From: Sistotremastrum niveocremeum HHB9708
Taxonomy: Eukaryota > Basidiomycota > Agaricomycetes > Sistotremastrales > Sistotremastraceae
Length of the DNA: 64,000 nucleotides
Assembly: GCA_001630475.1 (NCBI GenBank)
Contig: KV419420.1
Span: 332,097 to 396,096, forward strand
Reading direction: 5' to 3'
Shown here: positions 23,001 through 33,803 of the stretch, one piece after another
Position numbering within the stretch: position 1 is the first letter of the stretch
Layout: each line of letters opens with the position of its first letter
Translations under genes and position numbers: made by a program
The notes under the pieces: generated by a model
The model's input: only the letters and a program-made list of their open reading frames with translations
Told to the model about the DNA's origin: nothing
The model's database searches: none

Positions 23001-24519
23001 TAGCTCCGCGCGTATAACTCCGATCGCCATCTTCGTCGTCCAGCCTCACTGACACCTGCCCCCAATTGCATCATGCCTCGCAGAGCCAGCAATATCCTCT
23101 AAAGATGTCATGAGATCCTCGTCATTTTCCTCACATGGGATGGACGCCGTTAAGAAAACTGCACCGCTGTAGAACTTCAATTTTTGGACCAGGTAAGTAA
23201 TCATTCTGCAGCAGTCTACCTGAAGTGCTGGCAAGGCTGACGTCCTGGATTTCACGTCTCTAGGCTCCATAAAATTGAAAGGGACGCCACACAAGTTCAA
23301 TCGTTCAGTGAGAGAGTGCCAATCGTGCGTGTCAATTTCTTTGGTTCCCCGCTGAAAAGTTTGACCCCTATTATCCACAGCATTTTGCTACCCATTTCTT
23401 TATCGACACTGTCATTATTCCGAACCACAATTTGCGCCGCTCGCTGCTGAGTTCATGCATCATAATGTTCGACGCAAACATCCACGAAGAGTCTGTTTGA
23501 GATGCACGACAGTGGATCATAATCCAATTTTAGGTTCTACCTTCAAAGACGACAGTCGTGACTTCTCAAACATCAGCATCAACATCAGAGGGCAAATCGG
23601 GTTGAGGATCGGTCGAGCAGGCTTATCACTACGGCAGAGAGGTTGATTCGGCGGCGACGTGGATCGCGGAACTGAAGGCCTTGAGGTGCGTATCTTGAAC
23701 TTTACGTTCTTGAGTTCGTGACCAATGCAACTTCGTCCCAGCTATCATTTCCCCAGTCTGACTCTGACCGGCGAACTCGGCGGCCCAGTCAGTTCGATTT
23801 TCTTGAACGGTTGCAGAAGACACGGCAGATTACTCCCCTTCAGCCTGCGGATCGGAAGCCTCTTACAAGTCGGCCCAGCAGTCCCCTTGTGCCAGTCGTC
23901 AGTCAACGCGCTACCGTCAGTGAGTCCGCTGCCCCCGTTCTTTCACAATCGAATTTTCAGCTCACCGGTTGTCAGAGGTGTACCATATATGCAACGGTGA
24001 AGCCGAAAGGCTAAGAGAGAGGCTCTGTGAACAAGTGGTGCGTGGTGCGGGTAGTAACCCGCCATATCGCGCTCGCCCAGGGAGACCCGCGAGGCCCGGG
24101 GTTATAGTAACCGCCGTTGAATTTTTATTCTTGTGAGCTGGGCTGATGATTCTTCAATCCACTTGATCCTGACAATGAATACAGCGCGTCTCTTTTAGCA
24201 TCGATGCTGGCATTCAGGAATTTTGACTTGTCACAGGTCGATTGCACTACTCAGTAGGCGTCACCCTTGATCGTGGTGGAGGCCTGCATATTGGATAGCT
24301 TGTGGCGCTTGTGCTGGATGTGAAGAAATACGACGTACACGTTACAGCGCATTGACGGCATGAGGCTCCGTCTCGGTCAGCTTGCTTGCTATTTAATCTC
24401 ATTTGGCTCTCAAGTGATACACCGTCAAATAATGTAGTATAAGGATACATGATTACTCTCGATTCGACGCCCTCAGCTGCTTCTGTTATAATGTTGATCC
24501 CTGTCGAACTGTATGATTA

Positions 24520-25604
24520 TCAGACGAATTTGCGAGCAATGCCTTTCAACTCTTTCACGGCCTCCTCCGAAATCTGCTCTTTCAAGCGATCGACGGTCCG
24601 CACTGTAACCGAAAGTCCCATCTGATGCATAAGTGAAAAGACACGATAGCTCGCCCCTTCGTCACGAAGAAATTGACCTAGAAGGAGCGGAAAATAATTC
24701 GTGGCGATATTGCAGGTATAAAGGAGGTTTGAAAGGCTTGCAGTGACGGCCTAGGATGATCAAATTACGTCAGTATATATATATTCGCACCTCATTGGCG
24801 AAAAAGAGGTAGACGTACGAGTTTCACGCGGTCTTCGCGAGTTTTTAACTGGCGAGCGTTGCGATCAGCTGTGCTTTCGATTTCCTGAACATTCTCATCG
24901 GCAACTGCGGCTGGTGAGCTCCCATCGTCGTGGTTGACATCCACGTCGACTCCTTCGAGCACTGGTCCCTCGATCTCCGGCCCTTCCTCCACTATAGCTT
25001 CTTCGTCGATGGCAACTTCATCCTCGTCTACAGCTTCTTCCATATCCTTGGCTTTCCTTTTGCGATAGCGATGTGGAGTATTCACGATGCATGACAAGAA
25101 GTCACAGATAAAGGGCATCTGCTCTGCATAGATTTCGTACGGAGCACCCAGGTTCAGCGTATCGCGAAAGGCTTTGTCCTCGAGAGTTTCCACAGTCAAA
25201 CGAAGGTTATCGTTCCTGATGGCTTTTGAAAACTCCGTCTGACCAGCTCGGAGAGCTTCTGGTATCACGATATGTTCCACAAGATGATCATACGACGATC
25301 GAAAATGCTCCTTCCAGAGCTCCCATATGATAAGTGGCCCAAATTGAAGTCCTTCCCTTCCGAATGTGCGGCTCGTGAATCGCGAAACGCGATGTTTGAT
25401 TGTTGGGTGAGGGCAGGAAAAGAGGAACGTCAGGAAGGAGGTGATGGTGATATTGAGGTGGATTATGAGTGACACTATAAGATAGAGTTTTCGTTGAAGG
25501 GTGTAATTTTTGACTTCGGGCGGTAGGATGGTGGCCCAAGACGTGGTCAGCGCTGATGCGTCGTTTGATGCATCGTCTTCGTCGTGGGTTGTGGCTGATG
25601 ACAT
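24520..25604 (-). CDS. DUF6589-like protein, N-terminal half only
   Basis: Two exons, joined across an intron at about 24815-24750, give a protein of about 340 aa. The first exon holds an S/T/D-rich start, hydrophobic residues 40-65, HRVSRFTSRTFGREGLQFGP, a segment with TLEDKAFRDTLNLGAPYEIY, a basic patch (RYRKRKAKDMEE) and an acidic stretch. The second holds NIATNYFPLLLGQFLRDEGASYR followed by VRTVDRL. This order (charged linker, then N.P...G..L...GAS.R, then a V..ERL-like segment) is what I recall of the N-terminal half of the large Agaricomycete family carrying DUF6589. Here the frame ends right after that segment, so the C-terminal domain is absent. It may be a shortened but expressed gene or a relic. 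Function unknown, and the family assignment is from memory. Confidence 0.5.
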
Positions 25605-26150
25605 GGGAGATGGATGGACGAGGTAAAAGGCCTATATTAAATAGTTATACGTTAAATGATCTGTCAAGAGTCGGACTGGCGCGATCCATGTAACCCTCGA
25701 GTGCGAGCGTAGCGAGAGATGGACGGTGGGCGCCTAAAAATTGCCTGCGGATTTCTTGAAAGCAGAGTGAGTGCTAAGATATTCTGTGGAAACGATACAA
25801 GGCCTGTTACAAGGATGTCATTTATTGCGCTACATTCTACAAGAACGAGACAGATCCATCCAGTACAAATGACGAGGAAACTCGGGTCCGTATATTTATC
25901 TGCAGCAGTCCTTAGTCAGGGTATCGTCTCTGAAGAAGATCATCATGAAAAGGAGAGAAGGCGTAAATGTGATCAAAAGAAGGATCATCTACAAAAGCGC
26001 ACCGTACACTATCGAGCGAAGCAATAAATGAACTGATAAATGTCAATAATTCGAAGAATAAATCAAGGGAATATTAGGTGAATGGTTGAATGAGATGTTT
26101 GGACTGAAAAAAGAATACCGAGATGCATACGCCGAATTAGTTCAGGCGGA
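25605..26150. other. Intergenic, no gene seen
   Basis: Lies between the start of the DUF6589-like gene and the stop of paralog B, both on the minus strand. One open frame (25719-26027) is highly charged and unsupported. Nothing else noticed. Confidence 0.4.
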
Positions 26151-28881
26151 TCATTGTCCCTGCCTCCTTCGTTTGGTAGGCTGCTCGGAGGCCGAAGTAG
26201 CAGCGGCACGTTTAGCAGTTGGGGGTACAGGATTGGAATCCGACCCCGGACCTGAGGACGGACCTGCAGTTGCGTGCTGAGATGAGCTTTCTCGTCTGGA
26301 TGTATTCGGATCACCTCCAGGAGGTCTAGGAGGTCCAGAAGTAGAGTTCGCTGGCCTTGCCTCCGAAGGCCTTGGGTATCGGGATTCCCCATACGTATGG
26401 ACGTGTTGTATAGTGGGCTGAGCGATATATGGTGCTGTCTTCGCTCGAGGATAGATGATATCCCCTGGCGGTGTAGCTTCAGCAAGAGCATGAGTGATAT
26501 CGGCGATGACGTCATCGACAGCGGTAGGCGAAGAAGGGATATGAGTCCGCCAGGCCCTCAGACTTTGCAAGAAGGTAGGCCAAAATTGTAGATCCACATG
26601 GAGCTCTTCGGAGAGCAGCTGCGGTAATATACTAGGAATAAAATCAGACTACATCAAGGTTCGTTAGTGAGCGAAAACTGACGTTGACTTGATGACGTCT
26701 ATCCCCAAGATCTGCGCAATCATGATCAGGGGGAGAGCGTCATGAACTGTCACATCTCGGAGTAAGCAGATCGCAATTCTGCGTTCTTCTCTAATCCAAT
26801 CCAGGATGCCTGTGTTTGCAGCCAATTTTGAGCCTCGCAGTGCAGCGAGGAAATCGAGACGTTCCATATTTGTCGCAGCATGATCGAGATATTCCTTAAA
26901 TCTGATAAGGAGTGAGATGATTGTCACAAGCGGATGTCAGAATTTCATACAATACTTTCACGTTGTCGAATCCAAGAGTTGCTGCCGCGTCAATGAGGTC
27001 TTCGATAGGGTGGACCAAGGCTCCGTTTTGGAAGCCTTGAATACGAGCAATAGATGCCCAGAAAACATGATCTTTCCACCTGAGAGTCGATTTGCGAATG
27101 ATATCAAGAGCGCGATCAGAGCGGGGAGCCCCTCCGTCCACACGGAATAATAAGCGATCCATGAGCTTGTCCTCCTTTGGAGTAGCAGAGGCCGAGGTAG
27201 ATTTTTCTAATTCTGCGCAAGCATAATCGAGCCAACTCCGTCCCTGGACATCGTAGTGTCGATTGTTGGGCCATAGAAGCACGACGGTTGTATGATACCC
27301 TGCGGAACGCGTGAGCAGGCTATACGAAGGGCAAGAATCGATTATTACAATATTTGAACTCACGGCCCCACTACGCGAGAGAGAATAGGAAGGGTCAGCG
27401 TCGCAGTGATTCAATGAGACCCAGAAAGCTCACATTTCCGTGGTATGGCTCGTATTCCTCTTCATCCGGTTCTCCAGAATTCAAGCGGCGAGGAAAGAAG
27501 TCACCTGGGTGACGGAAGTCTTTCGCTGGCCATTCCAAATTCACCGGTTCTATATCGAGATCGACCACATCCTCAATCTTGACCTCTGAAATGATTAAAT
27601 CCCCTGCTTGGCGAGCGCGTCCTCGGCCTTCCAGCGCATCCCGGACATCATGGCACTCAGCCTTCGCGTAATGCATTTTGAAACCACATTCTTGAGTGAG
27701 TTGCTGCAGGATTCCGACTGTTTGGACATCAGCTCCTCTGAACACTCCGTTCTGCAGTCCGTGTAGAGAGTATTGATGATCGAGCACGCAAGCTAACTTG
27801 AGCGGCGTCGTAGCATCGAATGATTGTTTCCATGAGAGGAGAACGTGACGGACGGCCGCTATCATCTTAGAATTGCCGGGGATGTCGGGTCGGGGAACGC
27901 CGGTTGGGATGATGAGGTTGTAGGACAGGGCGAGTCGATATCCACTGGTGATCGGTTTGACCCCGTGGCGCACGTCCGAATACCAAGCGAGAATGGAGGT
28001 GGCCGAAGCGCTGTGTTCTGCGATGTCGAGAATCTTTCTCCTTCCCTGGTGGGACAGGTGGACTTGGCCTCCTTCAAATTTGGACGGGAGTACCACGATT
28101 ATCGTCGCCACCATTCCTGGCGACTTCTCGGTGCTATAGAACAGGTGTCAAGGTGAGTGGCGATCTCAGAGGGGCAAGGGATGAGACTAACTCTTGATGG
28201 GGGAGAAAACTAGACAATACGTGTCAGTCGGTCGAATTCTCCCATGCCACACAATCACTCACTGAGATCCTTCCTGGTACAAGAGCAACTTGTAGAGCTC
28301 CAATCCGGAGATGGACGTCACGCCAAGTTTCTTCGCAACGTTATCGACAACAACGGATTTGAACCAAGTTTGCCAAAGAGGATTTTCGAATGAAATCTGA
28401 AGAGAGTGAGCAGATTGTATGGTCGCGAGGTGATTACTAACCTGGTCTGCGTTGATCTCCCATGTATCTCGCACCTCCTGATCGACGACTGTCTGTTCTC
28501 GTCTACCGAAAGGTGCCCGGTGGCAAACCCGTACGAGTTGGCGAGCCTTGTCTTCGGCGAGAGGTAGCGTGACTTTCCCAAATCCATTGACTCGAAGGCC
28601 AGGGTCTGGAGCTTCTTGAAATGTTTCGGATAAGCCATATTCGCTCTGGGAGCTATCCGTTGCGCCCATCGCCAAAGCAGACATTAAATTTTGCTAGGAA
28701 TAATGTCAGATTGGTCACTCAATTTTTGACCTGCGCATCCTACCTTGATGTTATTGCATGGATTGACCAGCCTTTCCCCGGGTTCATCATCCAGATTATC
28801 CGCGTCCACTCCAGCAAGAATGCGAGGATGAGGATCTTGTTCTCTCGATAAATATGGGTTGAACATATAGCCGTAGTTCAT
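26151..28881 (-). CDS. 2OG-Fe(II) oxygenase-fold paralog B, catalytic set complete
   Basis: Starts at the ATG at 28879-28881. The N-terminal exon ends NPCNNIK, and the next holds PGLRVNGFGKVTLPL. The 18-nt micro-exon 28209-28192 joins its neighbours to give GSHFLPHQDTEK, so HxD is HQD. The core goes on VVLPSKFEGGQVHLSH and WYSDVRHGVKPITSGYRLAL, giving the distal His and, ten residues on, the Arg that holds 2-oxoglutarate. B is thus the only paralog here with all four key residues. The fold matches the fungal prolyl-4-hydroxylase-like 2OG dioxygenases (HKDTPR and FFSDVEHEV in better-known members). The helical region follows, but the protein then turns into a Pro/Ser-rich tail ending TKRRRQGQ and lacks the Cys-cluster domain of A, D and E. 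The basic end suggests a nuclear location. Substrate unknown. Confidence 0.8.
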
Positions 28882-28993
28882 GATTGTTCGAGCTGTTATC
28901 TATGGGTCAGTACACGAACCGCCTCTTCGACGAAGTTTGTGTACAATTGTGTCGTCGTGTGTGGGACCTTGTGTGGGAGATGAGAAGACAGGC

Positions 28994-29018
28994 GTCACGC
29001 GTCACAGCGCGTTGTCAC
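28994..29018 (-). promoter_or_regulatory. 25-bp promoter block with three GTGAC pentamers, between B and C
   Basis: Read on the minus strand (towards B) the block has GTGAC at offsets 1, 14 and 21, with AACGCGCT and GC between them. It starts 137 bp upstream of the B start codon and lies 136 bp upstream of the C start. The block upstream of D (43243-43267) differs at two bases only and has the same orientation to its gene. Likely a binding site for a shared regulator; inferred from conservation alone. Confidence 0.6.
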
Positions 29019-29153
29019 GGGAAAAGGGACGCGCGTTCAAACTCCGACCGCAAGCCCAGGTCTCACAATTGTACATCACAAGGAACAAAATCAGAGGCAT
29101 CGTTCCAGTCTTTCTCTTGAACCTCAGTCGATGCTCATCACTGGCATTGTATA

Positions 29154-31271
29154 ATGAAGTCGCACACGAAAGCTCGAAAGATCCCGCAGACCAGCACCCA
29201 AGTCCATTCGACTCAGAAGACCAACCAAAAAGCATACAGAAACTTCAAAAGCTTGCCATCTACGCCCAAGAATTATCGACGGCTCCGCGTGATTGAATCA
29301 GAAGAAAGCCTTGGAGACGATTCAGAAGGAGGCTCAGAGGACGGCTCAACGATATTCTCTGATAAAGGTGAAGTTAATTTCTATGATAAATTCTACTGGC
29401 GAAGACTGATGAAATTTGAAGACTCTCAGGTAGACAGCGACTTCGGAGATTATAGAAGTGACGACAATGACGACGAGGAACCCGATTATGAAGAAGGGTG
29501 CAGCAAAGTCTCTTCGCCCAACCCGACAGAAAGAAAAATTGTCACCCAGTTGGGCAAAGATGTCCGGGTATGTTCTTCAATCTTGACGCGGAGCTCTGTA
29601 CAACTCGCTTATATCAATGTAATAAGGCTGCTTTGAGCGCAGCTTTCAAGCAGACAGGAGGAACAACGGGTGGCTCTGCGAACCTTGCCTTCGTCACATC
29701 CTATGAAGAGGCTCCAAATCCCGGTTTGCGAGTCTCTGGTCTCGGACGAGTCTCCCTCCCCTTGACCGATCGCGGAGCTCAAGAATTAGTTGATTCTTTT
29801 CAACCTAACTCCTCAAGAAAGACGAAGACTAAGGGAAGCAAGGAGAGCTCAGGCACTTTGGAGATATCTGCGGATAAGGTACGTCATGCCACCCTATTCG
29901 CATGATACACATTGATCTTAAATTACGTCTGAACTAGATATCGTTCGATAATCCGCGATGGAATACTTGGCTCAAGGAGACCGTGAAGCCTCAAATAAAG
30001 GAACGTTTGGATATTTCATGCGATGCCAAGTACAAACTCGACAAGATGCTTGTCTATGGAAAGGGGTCTCAGTGAGTCGTCATGCATCAGCCGACGTCCT
30101 CGATTAATTACGCCTGTACAGGCTTTGTTCTAAACCTGAGTCAGTGCTCCGCACTATCGCATTCCGATCCGCTTTCTCATTCTTCACGCAGTACAGATCA
30201 AACGAGCCCGACATTCGCTAGCCTTCTTGTCGTGCTTCCATCACCTTTCTCAGGTGGCCAAATTCAAGTCTCACACAATTCCCAAATTAAAACATTCACT
30301 CTCGCCGAAAACAGCGAGTACAATACGTCTTTCGTCGCATCTTACACCTCCACTGATCTCCAACTTCAACCAATCACCCGCGGATACCTCTTCGCTCTCT
30401 CATACAACCTCATCGTACCATCCTCTGTCCCTCGCCCTCGTCTGATCGATAATTCTGACCTCGTTTCGTCTGCTCGACGGGCGCTACTCTCTTGGAAGAA
30501 AGAGTCATTGAAAGAGGGTTCCACATCCGACAAAATAGCCTACATTCTGAAACAGGATCACGCCACTCCGCCAACAGCTCTCAAACGAGGCATCGGCATG
30601 CTGACAGGTCCCGACATCGCCATTGTGGATATACTCAGCTCTTTATCGATGGAGTGCGGGTTTGACATATACCTCGCCAAAGCTGTTTTGACGGTCCGCG
30701 GTAAAGCCGAACAGTGTATGGGATTCTGGGAGATGCAGTGGGTCGAAGGATCGTCTGTTGCTATCAGCCACGTCGTCGATTTAGATGGAACACCAGCCAA
30801 TCTGGCTCCTGGGGAGTTGAAATTCAAACATCCGGAAGATTTTATTCCTGGTCGTATGGATGTTGGTTATCCCGATAGAGAACATTGCAACGGTAATGCC
30901 TCGGACTCGGATAGCCGAGATTCTTTCAATAGCGATGGCGAACGGTACTATGATGTGCGTTATGATGTCCTGTTCGGTGTTTTCGAAAGCTGACGATATT
31001 TCCTCATCAATAGGAGCCGGCTGATATTCGACAATGTAGGAACTTCAGAGCATGTGTGTGTTTCAAAATACTCAGAACTTTCGTAGGGTACAATCGCACA
31101 GTTGTCTTACTGTGGCCTAGCAATCAAGACGCGGGCCATTCCAAGCAACATGATCCTGGATCAGAGCCTCCCACAGCTCAGGATGAGGAACCTGTCCAAC
31201 TTCCGAAACTGAAACGTGTGACATCTTTAACACCAAACGGCGAGGCTCGTCGAAAACGTCGCAAGACGTGA
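29154..31271 (+). CDS. 2OG-Fe(II) oxygenase-fold paralog C, short form, ligands lost
   Basis: Divergent from B with 272 bp between start codons. The first exon is charged (DDNDDEEPDYEEG). Next comes PGLRVSGLGRVSLPL, then the micro-exon 30122-30139, giving CSKPDTDQ at the HxD site: the first His is Lys and the Asp stays. The core continues VVLPSPFSGGQIQVSH, but the distal segment reads STDLQLQPITRGYLFAL, so the distal His and the 2OG-binding Arg are both Leu. After VVLLWPSNQ the protein ends within 55 residues in a basic tail (EARRKRRKT). The helical and Cys-cluster regions are missing. All frames are open and the splice sites are normal, so it looks expressed but catalytically dead: a candidate pseudoenzyme with a nuclear signal. 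Confidence 0.7.
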
Positions 31272-32359
31272 TTGAGTTCGATCAGATGGACTGGGGAATT
31301 ATAATTTATAAGACCTCGGGGTCTGAGATCTGAGTCTCTACCCTCCCACTAAAGTCACACTATATTTTTATCAGTATTTCATTGTATCAACATCAGTTCT
31401 GTACGAGCATGTAGTAGTAGAAGTATACTGGGTTGAGAATATTTGGCGGACCCTCGTCGTTGCTGGCCATGGAAAGACTGCCCGAGCGCGCTTAGTCAGC
31501 GTCTGACCTTGCTTCACAAACCGCGCTGGGGCGAGGCGCCAATCCTGCCTCGCTCAATTAGCTCGCCGGTCAAGTCTTGATTATAGCAGACTAAAACGAT
31601 CTCAAAGCTTTCGAATCATAAGGATCGATTAACACTACGTGGACCCACTCATTCATCCTTGCAATGCGTATTCTGTCACAATTTCTGTGGATTCGGTATC
31701 AGGCAACGTGATCCAATAAATCTCACAAAGTCGAAAACTGAGTACAGAGAGCCTGCTACATACTTCTGGCTCATCTCTCATTCCCGCGTCGCTGGAGCTT
31801 ACAGATTTAACTCTCCGAATTGGTGGCTGCACTCTGGGGCTGATGATCATGAGCAATGTCAACGATACCAATGAGGCACAGTCGATTTTCCTGTGGATGT
31901 TTTGGGTGTATAGAATGCTCGACCTGCATTGAATGCGTTCAGTCAGGCCAATTTCGTTATTTCAGCATGTTCAGCTGCAGCATCCCTCCGTCGCAGATAC
32001 CGCTGAATTCGGCCTTATACTACCAATCGCCCGAATCACTGTTTTCCATGCTCCGGATTTCATCATCACGTCCATGTTTCAAGGTCTGTTTATCTTCTGC
32101 CAGCAGTTTCTAAACGTTCTAATCAAATGACTATGATGTATTTACAGGTCCCTTGCAGGGCGCTTCGTAACCTGCGGCTGCCTGAGTTCCTCGGACAGGG
32201 CGAGACGTAAACAAAATCATTCTGGTCAACAGTCAATGTCAGCGGAAAGCACCCAATAGAGTCTTCGGGATTTACAATTCCGGATTTTCACACCAAAGAA
32301 ATCAGATTCCGATCTTGGGCGCTGCCGCACTACAGGCTCCATGACATTATCCTTGAGAG

Positions 32360-32960
32360 CTCTCCAGAGCTTGGCGGTACAAAACCCATCACCGCGTTAC
32401 ATTCCTATGCCTGGAACGAGACTTCGAACCTTGGTCATCTATGGCTCCACCGGCTCAGTTTGGTATGTGCCTGTGAAGAATCCTAGTCGTCGCTAAGTGA
32501 TCAGCGTATCTCCACTAATCTTACCCCTGATTTTTAAAGTTCCGGATCCCAAAGACCAAATCGATATCATGCCGGATTTCCGATCTCGGTGCCAACTATC
32601 TTGTCGAAGAGCCGTCTTAGCCATGTGCAGAAGCCGGGGACGTATCGGATAGGTCAAACTTATTCAGTGAGAATTTTCGCTGGACGTGCTCGCGGGTAGG
32701 AAGGCTGGACGAAGCGAATACTTGGTATTCAGTCGGTAAATGTACCCATGCACGTTCCAATACTTGTTATTCATCTCGAAACTCGTCGCTCTCGGCGCTG
32801 TTCTTGTCCCTACATGGGCTGTACAGAACAAAGCCTGATAATAAGATCAAATCCCCAGATTGTATAGCATTTGTTTGTCCGATATTCCCTCCTGAATAAT
32901 CCGTCCCAAAAGGAACCAGGTCCGAAATAGGCGCCAACGTTTCCCATGACAATCAGGGCG
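32360..32960 (+). pseudogene. Relic of the decaying gene, copy 2 flank
   Basis: Short blocks correspond to the copy 1 and copy 3 flanks: a donor-like GTATGTGCCTGTGAAGAAT near 32465, a GATATCATGCCGGAT-type stretch near 32560-32580 and YLVEEP near 32600, where the frame soon stops. It is the most eroded of the three. Function unknown. Confidence 0.4.
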
Positions 32961-33702
32961 GCTTTTAGTACTTTTAGTTCCCACGCTCCTCTTCTGGATG
33001 CCGTCTCCGCACAAACAACTGTGCACTCGTTTGATGTTCTCTCAAATGTTCCCTCGCCGCCGAGCTCTGGTGATGTGCGATGATCTGCCAAGAGCTTTGC
33101 GCTCATACTGTCATAATTATGTGCTGAGCGTGATCCATATGTCGATGCGCCTAGACTTCTGACTTCATCTCGACGTGTCCAATCAGATCTTGCTTGTTGG
33201 TGACCCATGTCTTGCGCATTCAGAACGAACGTCAATAGACCCCGAGAGACTCATCCAGGGCGAGATGTCATTCGCTAAATTGGTCCCGAAAACAGAACTT
33301 GAAATATGGATGCTTGTGTTCTCTCTCTATTATTAGAGACTTCGGGCTCTGAGTTTCTATACTGTCGGCTATGCAAGGTAACCTCGACGCACGCCCACTA
33401 TCGTGGGTCAACTTCTGATTAGACGACGCTTATTCGCATAACGGATGCAAAATAGGTTAAATGAGATCTTAAGGTGTGCCTGGTTGGCCGCGGAGTGACG
33501 ACGAGCGGGAAGCAGCGTGCGTCAATCCTTTCACGTTTCGTTGGATTACTTCGCTGACTATGATGTAGCACATTGTCAAGTTGCTGGTTCCTCTCACGCT
33601 GACTAAGAAAATGTTCAAAGTGACATCGACGAACCGTACAGCAGGCCATGCGCTGCTTTGAAGAATATTCATCAATGAAGTATGTGCACAGTACATGGGT
33701 CG

Positions 33703-33710
33703 TATAAAAG
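33703..33710 (+). promoter_or_regulatory. TATA box of peroxygenase copy 2
   Basis: TATAAAAG, 94 bp upstream of the ATG, followed by the CT-rich leader shared by all three copies. Confidence 0.65.
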
Positions 33711-33803
33711 CACATCATTGAAGGCAGCAGCTCTCCATCGACCAGTCCCACCTGACAAGTCATCCTCGACCACTCCTCCTCTTCCTCAACTCCAAAGAAA
33801 GAA

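Larger units (their letters stand above)
21730..24130. mobile_element. Non-autonomous DNA element with long inverted terminal repeats
   Basis: The two ends, about 250-300 bp each, are inverted copies of one another. The outer tip is AT-rich and followed by a CAGTGGCTACTC-like motif (left, 21748) or its reverse complement (right, about 24108). Then come a G/C-rich tract, GGTACAC and AAAATTCGATTGTGAAAG (perfect in both ends). The ends are roughly 60-65% alike by eye, so the element is old. The interior has no transposase-like frame but carries a 10-bp periodic array. No clean target duplication was found. Transposase superfamily unknown. Confidence 0.55.
31272..33803. other. Gene-free stretch with peroxygenase-linked duplicated flank
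   Basis: 31272-32350 shows no recognisable gene or repeat. From about 32360 the sequence matches the flanks of peroxygenase copies 1 and 3: the relic of the decaying gene (32360-32640), the ATGACAATCAGG block (about 32946), and the promoter with a TATA box. Confidence 0.55.

Noticed and set aside
28880-29296. 138-codon open frame overlapping the start of paralog C
   Set aside because: It runs through the B-C promoter in a different frame from the conserved exon of C and has no domain.
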